From the NCBI GenBank assembly GCA_000383355.1, contig KB911102.1:137282-201281 (forward strand): a stretch of 64,000 nucleotides of DNA, read 5' to 3'. A program made the position numbers and the translations under genes. Below, in pieces: positions 1-9,503 of the stretch (position 1 is its first letter; each line of letters opens with the position of its first letter). The notes beneath the pieces were generated by a model. The model made no database searches and was not told the origin of the DNA. It was given only the letters and a program-made list of their open reading frames with translations. Source of the DNA: Flavobacterium sp. SCGC AAA160-P02. Its GTDB lineage: Bacteria > Bacteroidota > Bacteroidia > Flavobacteriales > Flavobacteriaceae.

Positions 1-77
1 AATTTATGTCTCTAATAAGAATATGAAATAATATGATTAAAATTAAGTGACTTCGAGATTCTTAGTCATCTAATTTT

Positions 78-110
78 AAAAAAAAAGCGACCACCGGTCG
101 CTTTTTTTTA
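78..110. terminator. Bidirectional rho-independent terminator
   Basis: GCGACC (87-92) pairs with GGTCGC (96-101) around a 3-nt loop. An A-run lies on the left and a T-run on the right, so the structure works in both directions. It sits just past the stop of the minus-strand Asp-box gene. It would also end any plus-strand gene entering from the left. The first 77 bases hold no gene I can support. Confidence 0.85.
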
Positions 111-128
111 TTGATTTTGATTAATGAA

Positions 129-3100
129 CTAGTCTAGCTGAATTAAATCAATCTGACTGTCTTTTACTTTTTTATTTAAGACTTTCACTTTATTGTTAAA
201 TAAGTCGTAGAGTTTTGATAATTCTTTATCAATCTCTTTATTAATTTCATTTTTAAAATCTATGGCTTGCTGTGTTGGAGCATAACTGCCAATTCTAGTT
301 AATGAATTTAAATGCGCCAATTTGTTATTTAATCTAATTGGGAAATTTAATGGGTCTTGTCCACTTTTACTTTTCGTTTGGTATAAGGTTTCTTCAACAA
401 CGGTCATTTCCTTTAATAAACTAGCTGCATAGTCTAATAACTCTGTATGCTTCTCTTTATCTTTTATTGATTTTTGCAACGATATTACCTGAGCTCTTAC
501 TTTTTTTACGTTCTTCAAAGCTTTATGAATTTCAGTTACTTTTGTATTGATGTCATTAATAAAGTCAAACTGAGCTGTTGCATCTGCTAAGGTAGTTTCA
601 GAAATAGGATTTTTTAAAATCGTAAAGTTTTGAGATTTTGAAGTTTCTCCCATAGTTAAGGTTACTTTATAATTTCCAGGCAATGCCATGGGTCCATTTA
701 AAGAAGCCCACCATAAAATCATTCCTTTTACTTTTTCTGCACCAGGGTACATCATGTCCCAATAGAAAATATTATTGCCATTTTCTAGGGTTAACTTCGC
801 CTCTTTTTTCTCCTTATTTGGGTCGGTACTAAAGGTCTTAATTAAGACATCATTACTGTCATGAATTTGAAGAGATACGGGTTCTTTAGCATCTTTTTCT
901 TTGATGAAATAATTGATGGCAACTCCACCAGGATGATTTGTGCCTTCAGTTTTAGATGTTCTTCCATTTCCGCCCCCCATCCTGTAACTATCTTGAGGTT
1001 TAAATAAAATAACATCTTCTTGCACAAGGCTAGACGTTAATTGATGCATTGGTGTTAAATCATCAATCATCCAAAAAGACCTTCCTTGAGTTGCAGCAAT
1101 TAGATTGTCATTTTTAATGGCTAGATCTGTAATAGGTACAATAGGTAAGTTCAATTGAAACTTATTCCAATTGCTACCATCATCAAAAGAAATATACATT
1201 CCTCTTTCAGTTCCAGCATACAATAATCCCTTACGTTTTGGATCTGCCCTCAGGGCGCGTGTAAAATCTTCAGCACCAATTCCATTGGTAATTTGCCTCC
1301 AAGTTTTTCCGTAATTTTCTGTTTTATAGATATAAGGCAAGTAATCACCAGATTTGTATTTTGTTCCTACCACGTAGGCTCCCCCTTTTGTAAATGGATC
1401 TATTTCAACACAGTTAATCATCATCCATTCAGGCATTTTTTTAGGAGTTACATTTGTCCAATTTTTTCCGCCGTCTTTTGTTACATGAACCAAGCCATCA
1501 TCTGATCCAGTCCATATTAAACCATCTTCTTGCTTAGATTCATTCACAGCAAAAATTGTGGCATAGTATTCTACACCTGTATTATCTTTTGTGATAGGGC
1601 CACCAGAAGATTTAAGCGTAGTTGGGTCATTTCTTGTTAAGTCTGGACTAATAATTTCCCAAGATTGTCCTTCATTTGTTGTCATATGCAGATGATTTGA
1701 TGCTGCATACAGTTTGTTCTTGTGATTTGGAGAAAACATGATTGGAAAATTCCACTGAAAACGATATTTAAAATCTTCAGCTCCATGTCCCATTGGGTCA
1801 TCTGGCCAAACATTAATGGCTCTTGTTTCACCTGTTTTATGATTTTGTCTGGTAAGTAATCCGCCATAACTTCCTCCATAAACAATATCGTTATTTGTAG
1901 GGTCTATCGCTAAATGAGCACTTTCCCCTCCAGCGGTAGATTCCCAGTCAGATTCACCAATAAACCGACCTTGTGTTCTATGAGCAATTCTAACAGTAGA
2001 ATTGTCTTGCTGTGCCCCATAAATACGATATGGAAAATGATTATCTGTAGTAACTCTATAGAATTGAGAGGTTGGTTGGTTCATATATGTAGACCAGTTT
2101 ATACCTGCATCAAAAGAAACTTGAGCACCACCATCATCTCCAATAATCATTCGCTGATTGTCTTCTGGAGCAATCCATAAATCATGATGGTCTCCGTGTG
2201 GTGCATTAAACGTCTTATAGGTTTTTCCACCATCTGTAGATTTATGATATCTAACATTTAGAACATATAAAATATTTTCATCTTGGGTATCTGCATACAA
2301 ACGGGTGTAGTACCATGCTCGTTGGCGTAATTTTCGTTCACTATTAATTAGCTTCCAGGTTTTTCCAGCATCTATAGATTTGTAAACCCCTCCCTTTTCA
2401 TTTTCAATTAATGCCCAAACAATATCAGAATTTACAGGAGATACTGTTACACCACTAATTCCCCAAAGACCGCTTGGCAATCCTTTATGTGTAGAAATAT
2501 TAGTCCAAGTTTCACCCTCGTCAGTGCTTTTCCATAAAGCAGAACCGTCTCCTCCACTAGATAAGCTATATGGAGTTCTTCTAATATTCCAAGTAGTTGC
2601 ATATAAAACTCTTGAATTATTTGGATCTATAATTAAATCAACAACACCGGCATCTTTATTTGCAAATAATTTTTTACTCCAAGTTTTTCCACCATTTGTA
2701 GATTTGTAGACACCTCTGTCTTCAGATGACTTATACAGATCACCCATCACTCCAGCAAATACAATGTCTGGATTTTTAGGATGAATACGAACTCTTGGAA
2801 TATGTCTGGCATTTTTTAGACCCATAGGTTCCCATGTTTTTCCAGCATTTACAGATTTCCAGATTCCATCTCCTGAAGAAACATTTCCACGAACTGTTTT
2901 CTCACCATTCCCAACATAAATAACATTATTATCCCATTCACTTACAGCAACAGAACCCACAGATCCACCAAAGAAACCGTCTGAAATATTCTCCCAAGTG
3001 TTCCCTGCATCTGTTGTTCTCCAAACACCTCCACCTGTAGAACCAAAATAGAATAAATTTGCTTTTCCAGCAACCCCCGTAACAGCGGCACTTCTTCCAC

Positions 3101-3236
3101 CTCTAAATGGTCCAATATTTCTCCATTCGGTAGCATTATAATAATCTTCAGAATATTTGGTAGAATTCTTTTGAGCGTTAACTTTGTAGCTTTCAGAAAT
3201 AAGAAGACATAGGAAGACAAAAAATAGTTTTTTCAT
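129..3236 (-). CDS. Secreted VPS10/sortilin-like Asp-box (BNR) beta-propeller protein
   Basis: The 1035-residue product starts with a Sec signal peptide (about residues 1-21, ending VNA). About eleven Asp-box motifs (S/T-x-D-x-G-x-T-W) follow, from about residue 74 (TTDAGNTW) to about residue 690 (SFDDGSNW). These build one or two beta-propellers of the sortilin/VPS10 or BNR type. The last 150 residues are charged and predicted helical. I see no T9SS C-terminal sorting domain and no lipobox. Such proteins are common in Flavobacteriaceae and are often labelled glycosyl hydrolase, but no catalytic residues can be assigned, so ligand binding or a peptidase-associated role is equally possible. 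The gene is divergent from aroA across 55 bp and ends at the terminator at 78-110. Confidence 0.85.
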   Translation of the reverse strand: MKKLFFVFLCLLISESYKVNAQKNSTKYSEDYYNATEWRNIGPFRGGRSAAVTGVAGKANLFYFGSTGGGVWRTTDAGNTWENISDGFFGGSVGSVAVSEWDNNVIYVGNGEKTVRGNVSSGDGIWKSVNAGKTWEPMGLKNARHIPRVRIHPKNPDIVFAGVMGDLYKSSEDRGVYKSTNGGKTWSKKLFANKDAGVVDLIIDPNNSRVLYATTWNIRRTPYSLSSGGDGSALWKSTDEGETWTNISTHKGLPSGLWGISGVTVSPVNSDIVWALIENEKGGVYKSIDAGKTWKLINSERKLRQRAWYYTRLYADTQDENILYVLNVRYHKSTDGGKTYKTFNAPHGDHHDLWIAPEDNQRMIIGDDGGAQVSFDAGINWSTYMNQPTSQFYRVTTDNHFPYRIYGAQQDNSTVRIAHRTQGRFIGESDWESTAGGESAHLAIDPTNNDIVYGGSYGGLLTRQNHKTGETRAINVWPDDPMGHGAEDFKYRFQWNFPIMFSPNHKNKLYAASNHLHMTTNEGQSWEIISPDLTRNDPTTLKSSGGPITKDNTGVEYYATIFAVNESKQEDGLIWTGSDDGLVHVTKDGGKNWTNVTPKKMPEWMMINCVEIDPFTKGGAYVVGTKYKSGDYLPYIYKTENYGKTWRQITNGIGAEDFTRALRADPKRKGLLYAGTERGMYISFDDGSNWNKFQLNLPIVPITDLAIKNDNLIAATQGRSFWMIDDLTPMHQLTSSLVQEDVILFKPQDSYRMGGGNGRTSKTEGTNHPGGVAINYFIKEKDAKEPVSLQIHDSNDVLIKTFSTDPNKEKKEAKLTLENGNNIFYWDMMYPGAEKVKGMILWWASLNGPMALPGNYKVTLTMGETSKSQNFTILKNPISETTLADATAQFDFINDINTKVTEIHKALKNVKKVRAQVISLQKSIKDKEKHTELLDYAASLLKEMTVVEETLYQTKSKSGQDPLNFPIRLNNKLAHLNSLTRIGSYAPTQQAIDFKNEINKEIDKELSKLYDLFNNKVKVLNKKVKDSQIDLIQLD

Positions 3237-3291
3237 GTTAGTTAGTTTTTGGAGCCTAAATTTAAGAATTTAAAACGAGACTAAGTTAATT

Positions 3292-4521
3292 ATGAGAATT
3301 TTCATCAAAGGTGTTGATACTAAGCATATTGTGAAAGATATTTTCATTTCTGGATCTAAAAGTGAATCAAATAGAATGCTAGTTTTGCAAAAATTGTTTC
3401 ATGAAATCACTATACATAATTTATCAGATTCTGATGATACACATCATCTACAACACGCGCTTTCTTCACAAGATATTGAAATAAACATAGGACATGCAGG
3501 AACTGCCATGCGTTTTTTAACTGCTTTTTTTGCAACACAACATAAAAGGACTACTGTTTTATCTGGTTCTGAAAGAATGCATCAAAGACCTATTAAAGTT
3601 TTGGTGGAGGCATTAAGAGATTTAGGAGCTGAGATTTCTTATATTGAAAAAGAAGGATTTCCACCATTAAAAATTATTGGAAAACAACTCGCCAAAAACA
3701 AGGTGCAAATTAATGGCAATATTAGCAGTCAATATATATCTGCTTTGTTGCTTATAGCGGCTAGCTTACCAAATGGATTACAAGTTGAACTAATAGGTGA
3801 AATTACTTCTATTCCTTATATTAACATGACCTTGTCTTTATTAGAACAGGTTGGTGTTTCAGCTGCTTTTGAAGATCAGGTAATTGAAGTAAAGCCTTTT
3901 AAAGATGTTAAAAAACAGTCTTTAGTAGTAGAATCTGATTGGAGTTCAGCTTCGTATTTTTATTCGATAGTGGCTTTAAGCACTGTTGGTTCATCTATAC
4001 GATTATCTTCTTACAAGAAAGAAAGCTTACAAGGAGATGCTGTATTGGCAAAAATATATGAACATTTTGGTGTAGAAACTACTTATGAAGCCAATAGTGT
4101 GGTTCTTAGAAAAACGATAGAATCTAACAAAGAGCCTCTCAAAATAGATTTAAATAAAGCTCCAGATATTGCACAAACTATTGCGGTTACCTGTTTTGGA
4201 TTGGGAGTTTCTTGTGAATTACTAGGCCTACATACCTTGAAAATTAAAGAAACAGACCGACTAGAAGCATTGCATATAGAACTCACTAAATTAGGAGCCA
4301 ATATATCCGTAACTAATACTAGCTTACACTTAAGAACTAGCTCAATAATGAATGCTAATGTTTCTATAGAAACGTATAATGATCATAGAATGGCAATGGC
4401 GTTTGCTCCTTTAGCAATGAGAGTTCCTCTAGAGATTTTAGATGCAGGAGTGGTTACAAAATCGTATCGAAATTTTTGGAAAGACTTGCAGCAAATTGGT
4501 TTTCAAATAAATAAAGTGTAA
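3292..4521 (+). CDS. aroA: 3-phosphoshikimate 1-carboxyvinyltransferase (EPSP synthase)
   Basis: This cytosolic shikimate-pathway enzyme joins shikimate 3-phosphate and PEP to give EPSP, the precursor of chorismate and the aromatic amino acids. Family motifs are present: SKSESNR (22-28) for substrate phosphate binding, a GHAGTAMR loop (68-75) where most family members have GNAGTAxR, PDIAQT with the catalytic Asp near residue 297, KETDR near residue 325, and DHRMAMAFAPLA near residue 365. At 409 residues it is slightly shorter than the usual 425-430. The ATG start lies 55 bp from the divergent Asp-box gene. No other shikimate genes are nearby. Confidence 0.95.
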   Translation: MRIFIKGVDTKHIVKDIFISGSKSESNRMLVLQKLFHEITIHNLSDSDDTHHLQHALSSQDIEINIGHAGTAMRFLTAFFATQHKRTTVLSGSERMHQRPIKVLVEALRDLGAEISYIEKEGFPPLKIIGKQLAKNKVQINGNISSQYISALLLIAASLPNGLQVELIGEITSIPYINMTLSLLEQVGVSAAFEDQVIEVKPFKDVKKQSLVVESDWSSASYFYSIVALSTVGSSIRLSSYKKESLQGDAVLAKIYEHFGVETTYEANSVVLRKTIESNKEPLKIDLNKAPDIAQTIAVTCFGLGVSCELLGLHTLKIKETDRLEALHIELTKLGANISVTNTSLHLRTSSIMNANVSIETYNDHRMAMAFAPLAMRVPLEILDAGVVTKSYRNFWKDLQQIGFQINKV

Positions 4522-4538
4522 ATTAAACATTCAAACAC

Positions 4539-4570
4539 TTGACAACCCCTATCTTCAAATCGTATATTTG
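4539..4570 (+). promoter_or_regulatory. Flavobacterial-type promoter for queA
   Basis: TTG (4539-4541) and TATATTTG (4563-4570) are separated by 21 bp, matching the Bacteroidota consensus TTG-N(17-23)-TAnnTTTG. Transcription should start near 4577. That gives a leader of about 105 nt before the queA ATG at 4681, with a weak AAAGGA at 4672-4677. Confidence 0.75.
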
Positions 4571-4680
4571 CCGTCATTACCCCAAAACTACATATGAAAT
4601 GAGTCTTGTTGTGAGCGTAAAACCTTTCAATATTTTATAGATACATAGCATATGACATTTTAAAAATATATAAAGGACAT

Positions 4681-5730
4681 ATGAAATTATCCCATTTTAA
4701 TTTTGAATTGCCAGAAGAATTATTGGCAGAATATCCAGCAGAACATAGAGATGAGTCTCGTTTGATGGTTTTAAATCGCAAAGAGCAAACCATAGAGCAC
4801 AAAATGTTTAAAGATGTTATTAATTACTTTGATGAAGGTGATGTATTAATGTTAAACAATACGAAAGTTTTCCCTGCTAGAATGTTTGGGAATAAAGAAA
4901 AAACAGGTGCTAGAATTGAAGTTTTTTTATTGAGAGAATTAAATGCTGAAAATAGATTATGGGATGTTTTAGTAGATCCAGCAAGGAAAATTAGAATTGG
5001 GAACAAATTATTTTTCGGAGAAGATGATAGTTTGGTTGCTGAGGTAATAGATAATACTACTTCTAGAGGTCGTACCCTGCGTTTTTTATATGATGGAGAT
5101 TACGAAGAGTTTAGAGAAAAATTATTAGAATTAGGAGAGACGCCTTTACCAAAATACATCAAAAGAGGAGTAGAAGCTTCTGATAAAGAGCGCTACCAAA
5201 CAATTTTTGCAAAAAATGAAGGAGCTGTTGCAGCCCCAACCGCAGGATTGCATTTTTCTAAACATTTAATGAAGCGTCTAGAAATTAAAGGAGTAGACTT
5301 TGCTGAACTAACACTACATGTTGGTCTAGGAACTTTTAGCCCAGTTGAAGTTGAAGATTTATCAAAACACAAAACAGATTCTGAACAAATTAGTATTCCT
5401 CCAGCAACTGCTCAATTAATTAATGATGCAATTGTAGATAAGAGAAGAATTTGTGCTGTTGGAACCACGGTTATGCGTGCTGTAGAATCTTCTGTTTCTG
5501 CAAGCGCTAGATTAAATAGTTATACTGGTTGGACCAATAAATTTATTTTTCCGCCCTATGATTTTAGTATCGCAAACTCTATGATTACAAATTTTCATTC
5601 TCCAAAATCTACACTAATGATGATGGCTGCTGCTTTTGCAGGATATGATTTTTTAATGGAAGCCTACAAAGTAGCGGTTAAAGAAGAGTACAAGTTTCAT
5701 ACCTACGGTGATGCAATGTTGATTATTTAA
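4681..5730 (+). CDS. queA: S-adenosylmethionine:tRNA ribosyltransferase-isomerase
   Basis: QueA transfers and isomerises the ribosyl part of SAM onto 7-aminomethyl-7-deazaguanine at tRNA position 34, giving epoxyqueuosine. The 349-residue length is normal for the family. Diagnostic stretches are [10 protein letters not shown] (19-28), [12 protein letters not shown] (181-192) and [12 protein letters not shown] near the C-terminus. The gene has its own consensus promoter and a downstream terminator at 5759-5784, so it looks monocistronic. A queuosine-precursor transporter is encoded separately at 25527-26228, in line with a working queuosine pathway. Confidence 0.96.
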   Translation: MKLSHFNFELPEELLAEYPAEHRDESRLMVLNRKEQTIEHKMFKDVINYFDEGDVLMLNNTKVFPARMFGNKEKTGARIEVFLLRELNAENRLWDVLVDPARKIRIGNKLFFGEDDSLVAEVIDNTTSRGRTLRFLYDGDYEEFREKLLELGETPLPKYIKRGVEASDKERYQTIFAKNEGAVAAPTAGLHFSKHLMKRLEIKGVDFAELTLHVGLGTFSPVEVEDLSKHKTDSEQISIPPATAQLINDAIVDKRRICAVGTTVMRAVESSVSASARLNSYTGWTNKFIFPPYDFSIANSMITNFHSPKSTLMMMAAAFAGYDFLMEAYKVAVKEEYKFHTYGDAMLII

Positions 5731-5758
5731 TTTAGATCAAAAAATATTAAATCAAAAG

Positions 5759-5784
5759 CCTCATAGTCATGCTATGAGGTTTTT
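5759..5784 (+). terminator. Rho-independent terminator after queA
   Basis: CCTCATAG (5759-5766) pairs perfectly with CTATGAGG (5772-5779) around a 5-nt loop, followed by a T-run (5780-5784). The rlmN -7 box begins only 2 bases further on. Confidence 0.85.
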
Positions 5785-5785
5785 G

Positions 5786-5793
5786 TATTTTTG
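5786..5793 (+). promoter_or_regulatory. -7 promoter element for rlmN
   Basis: TATTTTTG fits TAnnTTTG and lies 61 bp before the rlmN ATG. No TTG is found at the expected -33 distance, because that position falls inside the queA terminator hairpin. Confidence 0.5.
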
Positions 5794-5854
5794 CGCAGCA
5801 TATGCCAAGTTTTTAGAAATTGCATATTAGACTAAGAAAGAATAGAAACTACAG

Positions 5855-6895
5855 ATGAAACCAAAGAAAAAAGACATCCGATCCTTAACAAAAGAGCAAT
5901 TAAGAGAATTCTTTGAAAAGAACGGAGATAAAGCTTTTCGAGGAAATCAAGTATATGAATGGTTGTGGACTAAATCTCTGCATACTTTTGAAGCCATGAC
6001 CAATATTTCTAAAGAAACAAGAGAAATGTTGCAAGAAAACTTTGTGATTAATCATATAGAAGTAGATTCTATGCAACGAAGTAAAGATGGAACCATAAAA
6101 AATGGAATTCGTTTGCACGATGGATTAATTGTAGAATCTGTTTTAATACCTACAGAAAAAAGAACTACGGCTTGTGTATCTAGTCAGGTCGGTTGTAGTT
6201 TAGATTGTCGTTTTTGTGCCACTTCTAGACTAAAAAGGATGCGAAACTTAAATCCAGATGAGATTTATGACCAAGTAGTAGCCATAAACAAGCAAAGCAA
6301 ACTTTATCACAATCATAAACTATCTAACATTGTTTTTATGGGTATGGGAGAGCCTTTAATGAACTACAACAATGTAATAAAATCTATTGATAAAATAACA
6401 TCTCCTGAAGGTCTAGGAATGTCTTCAAAAAGAATTACAGTATCTACCTCTGGTGTGCCAAAGATCATTAAGAAAATGGCAGATGATGAAGTGAAATTTA
6501 ACTTAGCAGTCTCTCTTCACTCTGCAATAGATGAAGTAAGAACATCTATCATGCCTTTTAATGAAACATTTCCATTAAAAGATTTGGGAGAGTCATTGGT
6601 GTATTGGTATGAAAAAACACAACGAGTTGTTACCTACGAATATATTGTTTGGGACGGAATAAATGACAAAAAAGAAGATATAAAAGCCTTGATTAATTTC
6701 TGTAAGTTAATTCCTTGTAAAGTTAATTTAATTGAATACAACCCTATAGATGACGGAGAATTTCAGCAGGCCAGCTCTAGAGCCATAGATAATTATATCT
6801 CCAATTTAGAAATGCATGATATTGTTGTAAATGTTAGACGATCTAGAGGGAAAGATATTGATGCTGCTTGTGGTCAGTTGGCCAACAAATCATAG
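5855..6895 (+). CDS. rlmN: Dual-specificity 23S rRNA/tRNA adenine-C2 methyltransferase
   Basis: This radical SAM enzyme methylates C2 of A2503 in 23S rRNA and A37 in a subset of tRNAs. The cluster motif CxxxCxxC is C114-C118-C121 (GCSLDCRFC). The two additional conserved cysteines, the methyl carrier and its resolving partner, are visible as C107 (ACVSSQVGC) and C339 (AACGQL). The 346-residue length is typical. The N-terminal KxFRGNQVYEWLW helix region is also typical. The gene is followed after about 23 bp by the -7 element of the polyprenyl synthase gene. Confidence 0.96.
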   Translation: MKPKKKDIRSLTKEQLREFFEKNGDKAFRGNQVYEWLWTKSLHTFEAMTNISKETREMLQENFVINHIEVDSMQRSKDGTIKNGIRLHDGLIVESVLIPTEKRTTACVSSQVGCSLDCRFCATSRLKRMRNLNPDEIYDQVVAINKQSKLYHNHKLSNIVFMGMGEPLMNYNNVIKSIDKITSPEGLGMSSKRITVSTSGVPKIIKKMADDEVKFNLAVSLHSAIDEVRTSIMPFNETFPLKDLGESLVYWYEKTQRVVTYEYIVWDGINDKKEDIKALINFCKLIPCKVNLIEYNPIDDGEFQQASSRAIDNYISNLEMHDIVVNVRRSRGKDIDAACGQLANKS

Positions 6896-6918
6896 CATTA
6901 TTTTCATGTTATATTTTG

Positions 6919-6926
6919 TAAATTTG
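6919..6926 (+). promoter_or_regulatory. -7 promoter element upstream of polyprenyl synthase
   Basis: TAAATTTG fits TAnnTTTG and lies 9 bases before the ATG at 6936, so the mRNA would have almost no leader. No good -33 TTG is seen. Confidence 0.45.
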
Positions 6927-6935
6927 TAATTCTTT

Positions 6936-7913
6936 ATGAAGATTGTTGAGGAAATAAAAAAACCCATCCAACAGGAGATGGAGTTCTTTGAAGAAAAGTT
7001 CAAAGACTCTATGATTTCTAAGGTTCCCTTACTTAACAGAATTACCTATTATATTGTTCGAAGAAAAGGAAAGCAAATGCGTCCGATGTTTGTGTTTTTA
7101 GTAGCCAAAATGGTTTCTGATGGCGGTTTTGATGAACGAACCTATAGAGGTGCTTCCGTAGTAGAACTAATTCACACAGCAACTCTTGTTCATGACGATA
7201 TTGTAGATGATAGCAATAGAAGAAGAGGTTTCTTCTCTATTAATGCCCTTTGGAAAAATAAGATTGCAGTTTTGGTGGGTGATTATTTGCTGTCTAAAGG
7301 TTTGTTGCTGTCTATAGATAATGAAGATTTTGATTTGTTAAAACTAATTTCCATTGCCGTTAGAGAAATGAGCGAAGGAGAATTACTACAAATAGAAAAA
7401 GCCAGAAAACTAGATATTACTGAAGATGTTTACTATGAAATTATCCGCCAGAAAACAGCTACTTTAATTGCAGCTTGCTGTGGTATTGGAGCAGCATCTG
7501 TTGGAGCCAATCAAGATACAATTCAGCAAATGAGAAAATTTGGACAATATATTGGAATGGCATTTCAAATAAAGGATGATTTGTTTGATTACTCTGAAGA
7601 AAAAATTGGAAAACCTACAGGAATAGATATCAAAGAGCAAAAGATGACCTTACCTTTAATTTATACGCTAAACAATTGCTCAAAAAAAGAAAAGGCTTGG
7701 TTGATAAACTCCATTAAAAAACATAACAAAGACAAAAAACGTGTTAGAGAAGTAATTACTTTCGTAAAACAAAGTGGAGGTATAGAATACACCATCAAAA
7801 AAATGACCGATTATAAAACCAAAGCATTGGCAATTTTAGATAATTACCAAGATTCTGATTATAAATCTTCTTTAATTAAAATGATTGACTATGTGGTGGA
7901 GCGTAAGATTTAA
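6936..7913 (+). CDS. ispB: All-trans polyprenyl diphosphate synthase
   Basis: This enzyme condenses isopentenyl diphosphate units into a long-chain prenyl diphosphate. In Bacteroidota that would serve the menaquinone side chain. The two Mg-binding Asp-rich motifs are HDDIVDD (first Asp at 87) and KDDLFD (214-218). The basic GKQMRP motif for IPP binding lies near residue 48. The 325-residue length is typical of the octaprenyl/heptaprenyl group, but chain length cannot be read from the sequence, so the symbol is the family default. The stop shares a 4-bp TTAA with the stop of the convergent GH3 gene. Confidence 0.9.
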   Translation: MKIVEEIKKPIQQEMEFFEEKFKDSMISKVPLLNRITYYIVRRKGKQMRPMFVFLVAKMVSDGGFDERTYRGASVVELIHTATLVHDDIVDDSNRRRGFFSINALWKNKIAVLVGDYLLSKGLLLSIDNEDFDLLKLISIAVREMSEGELLQIEKARKLDITEDVYYEIIRQKTATLIAACCGIGAASVGANQDTIQQMRKFGQYIGMAFQIKDDLFDYSEEKIGKPTGIDIKEQKMTLPLIYTLNNCSKKEKAWLINSIKKHNKDKKRVREVITFVKQSGGIEYTIKKMTDYKTKALAILDNYQDSDYKSSLIKMIDYVVERKI

Positions 7914-9418
7914 ATACCTAACAATTCCTCAACAAAATCTCTTTTATTAGACAGTCTAGGTACTTTATGTTGTCCGCCTAACTTCCCTTTTTTCTTTAGC
8001 CAAGAATAAAACAATCCTTTTTTTACACTATGAATTTTTGGCATTACCAAAGTCATATTATTATAGCGCTTGGCTTCATAATCTGAGTTAATAGATTTTA
8101 AGGCATTGTCTAGTAGTTCTGTGAAATATTCTAAATTTTTTGGAGCTTTTGCAAATTCAATTATCCATTCATGACTTCCTTGTTTTTTACCATCCATAAA
8201 AATGGGACCAACAGTATAATCTGTAATGGTTGCTTTTGTTTTTTTACAAGCTAGCTTTAAAGCTTCTTCTGCATTTTCAATAATCAATTCCTCCCCAAAT
8301 ACATTAATATGATGCTTGGTTCTTCCTGTAATTCTAATTCTGTAAGGAGCTAATGAGGTAAATTTAACGGTATCACCAATTAAATATCGCCATAAGCCAC
8401 CGTTTGTAGAGATAACAACGGCATAATTCTCTCCTTTTTTTACTTCAGATAAAGGAATCGCTACAGAGTTTTCACCATTATAGTCACTCATAGGAATAAA
8501 TTCATAGAAGATTCCATAATCCAACATTAACAGCAGGTCTAAACAGCCATTAATGTCTTGTAAGGCAAAGAAACCTTCAGAAGCATTATAGGTTTCATAA
8601 TATTTAAAATCTTTCTTAGGAATGAGTTTTTTGTATTGCTCTCTGTAGGGATTAAAGTTTACACCTCCATGAAAATAGACTTCTAAATTAGGCCAAACTT
8701 CTAATATATTATCTTTTCCTGTCTTTTCTAAAACCCTATTTAATAATACTAACATCCATGAAGGAACACCTACCAGACTTGTAATATTCTCATGAATGGT
8801 CTCATTAATAATAGCCTCCATTTTTGTTTCCCATTCACTCATTAAAGCTGTTTCCTGACTAGGAGCTGAACTAAAATCTGCCCAAAAAGGCATGTTTTCA
8901 ATAATAATGGCAGACAAATCTCCAAAGTAAGAATTGTTGTCTTCATAAACGGCTGCACTTCCACCCAATCGTAATGCTTTTCCGTTAAATAACTCGGTTT
9001 CCTCATTGTTATTAATGTAAAGACACAACATGTCTTTTCCAGCTTTTAAATGACAATCTTCAATTGCTTCATCGCTTACCGGAATAAATTTACTTTTAGC
9101 ATTGGTTGTTCCACTAGATTTTGCAAACCATTTAATTTTTGTTGGCCAAAACAAATTTTGTTCTCCTTTTCTACAGCGTTCAATTAAAGGCTCTATGCTT
9201 TCGTATTGTTGAATAGGTACTTTACTAGCAAAATCTTTATAGGTATTAATTGATGAAAAGTTATAGTGTTCACCAAATTCAGTATTCTTACTAAACTGTA
9301 TTAAACGAAATAGTAATTCTTCTTGAACATCTACAGGATATTTTATGAATAACTCCATCTGATGCTTTCTCTTTTTGAGAAACCATGAAATAATAGAATT
9401 AACAAATGGAATTGCCAT
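7910..9418 (-). CDS. GH3-family (auxin-responsive promoter-like) acyl-acid amido synthetase
   Basis: The 502-residue product belongs to the GH3 branch of the ANL adenylating superfamily. Plant members couple carboxylic acids to amino acids through an acyl-adenylate. The ATP-binding signature is WFAKSSGTTNAKSKFIP (about residues 99-115). Later motifs are YNASEGFFALQ and GRTKHHINVFGEELIIENAEEA, which mark the hinge and C-terminal lid. Bacterial homologues are widespread in Flavobacteriaceae, but their substrate is unknown. It stands alone on the minus strand, convergent with ispB. Its divergent neighbour is the DUF2797 gene. Confidence 0.88.
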   Translation of the reverse strand: MAIPFVNSIISWFLKKRKHQMELFIKYPVDVQEELLFRLIQFSKNTEFGEHYNFSSINTYKDFASKVPIQQYESIEPLIERCRKGEQNLFWPTKIKWFAKSSGTTNAKSKFIPVSDEAIEDCHLKAGKDMLCLYINNNEETELFNGKALRLGGSAAVYEDNNSYFGDLSAIIIENMPFWADFSSAPSQETALMSEWETKMEAIINETIHENITSLVGVPSWMLVLLNRVLEKTGKDNILEVWPNLEVYFHGGVNFNPYREQYKKLIPKKDFKYYETYNASEGFFALQDINGCLDLLLMLDYGIFYEFIPMSDYNGENSVAIPLSEVKKGENYAVVISTNGGLWRYLIGDTVKFTSLAPYRIRITGRTKHHINVFGEELIIENAEEALKLACKKTKATITDYTVGPIFMDGKKQGSHEWIIEFAKAPKNLEYFTELLDNALKSINSDYEAKRYNNMTLVMPKIHSVKKGLFYSWLKKKGKLGGQHKVPRLSNKRDFVEELLGI

Positions 9419-9503
9419 AGCGTTTCTGAGTTTCGTAAATTGATTTTTCCGTAAGTTTGTTTATGTCTTACTAGACAACCTTAAAAATAGAAAAATATTT
9501 TAG

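Noticed and set aside
1..77. End of a plus-strand gene entering from the left
   Set aside because: One frame could give about ten residues ending at a TAA near base 31, which is too little to support a gene.
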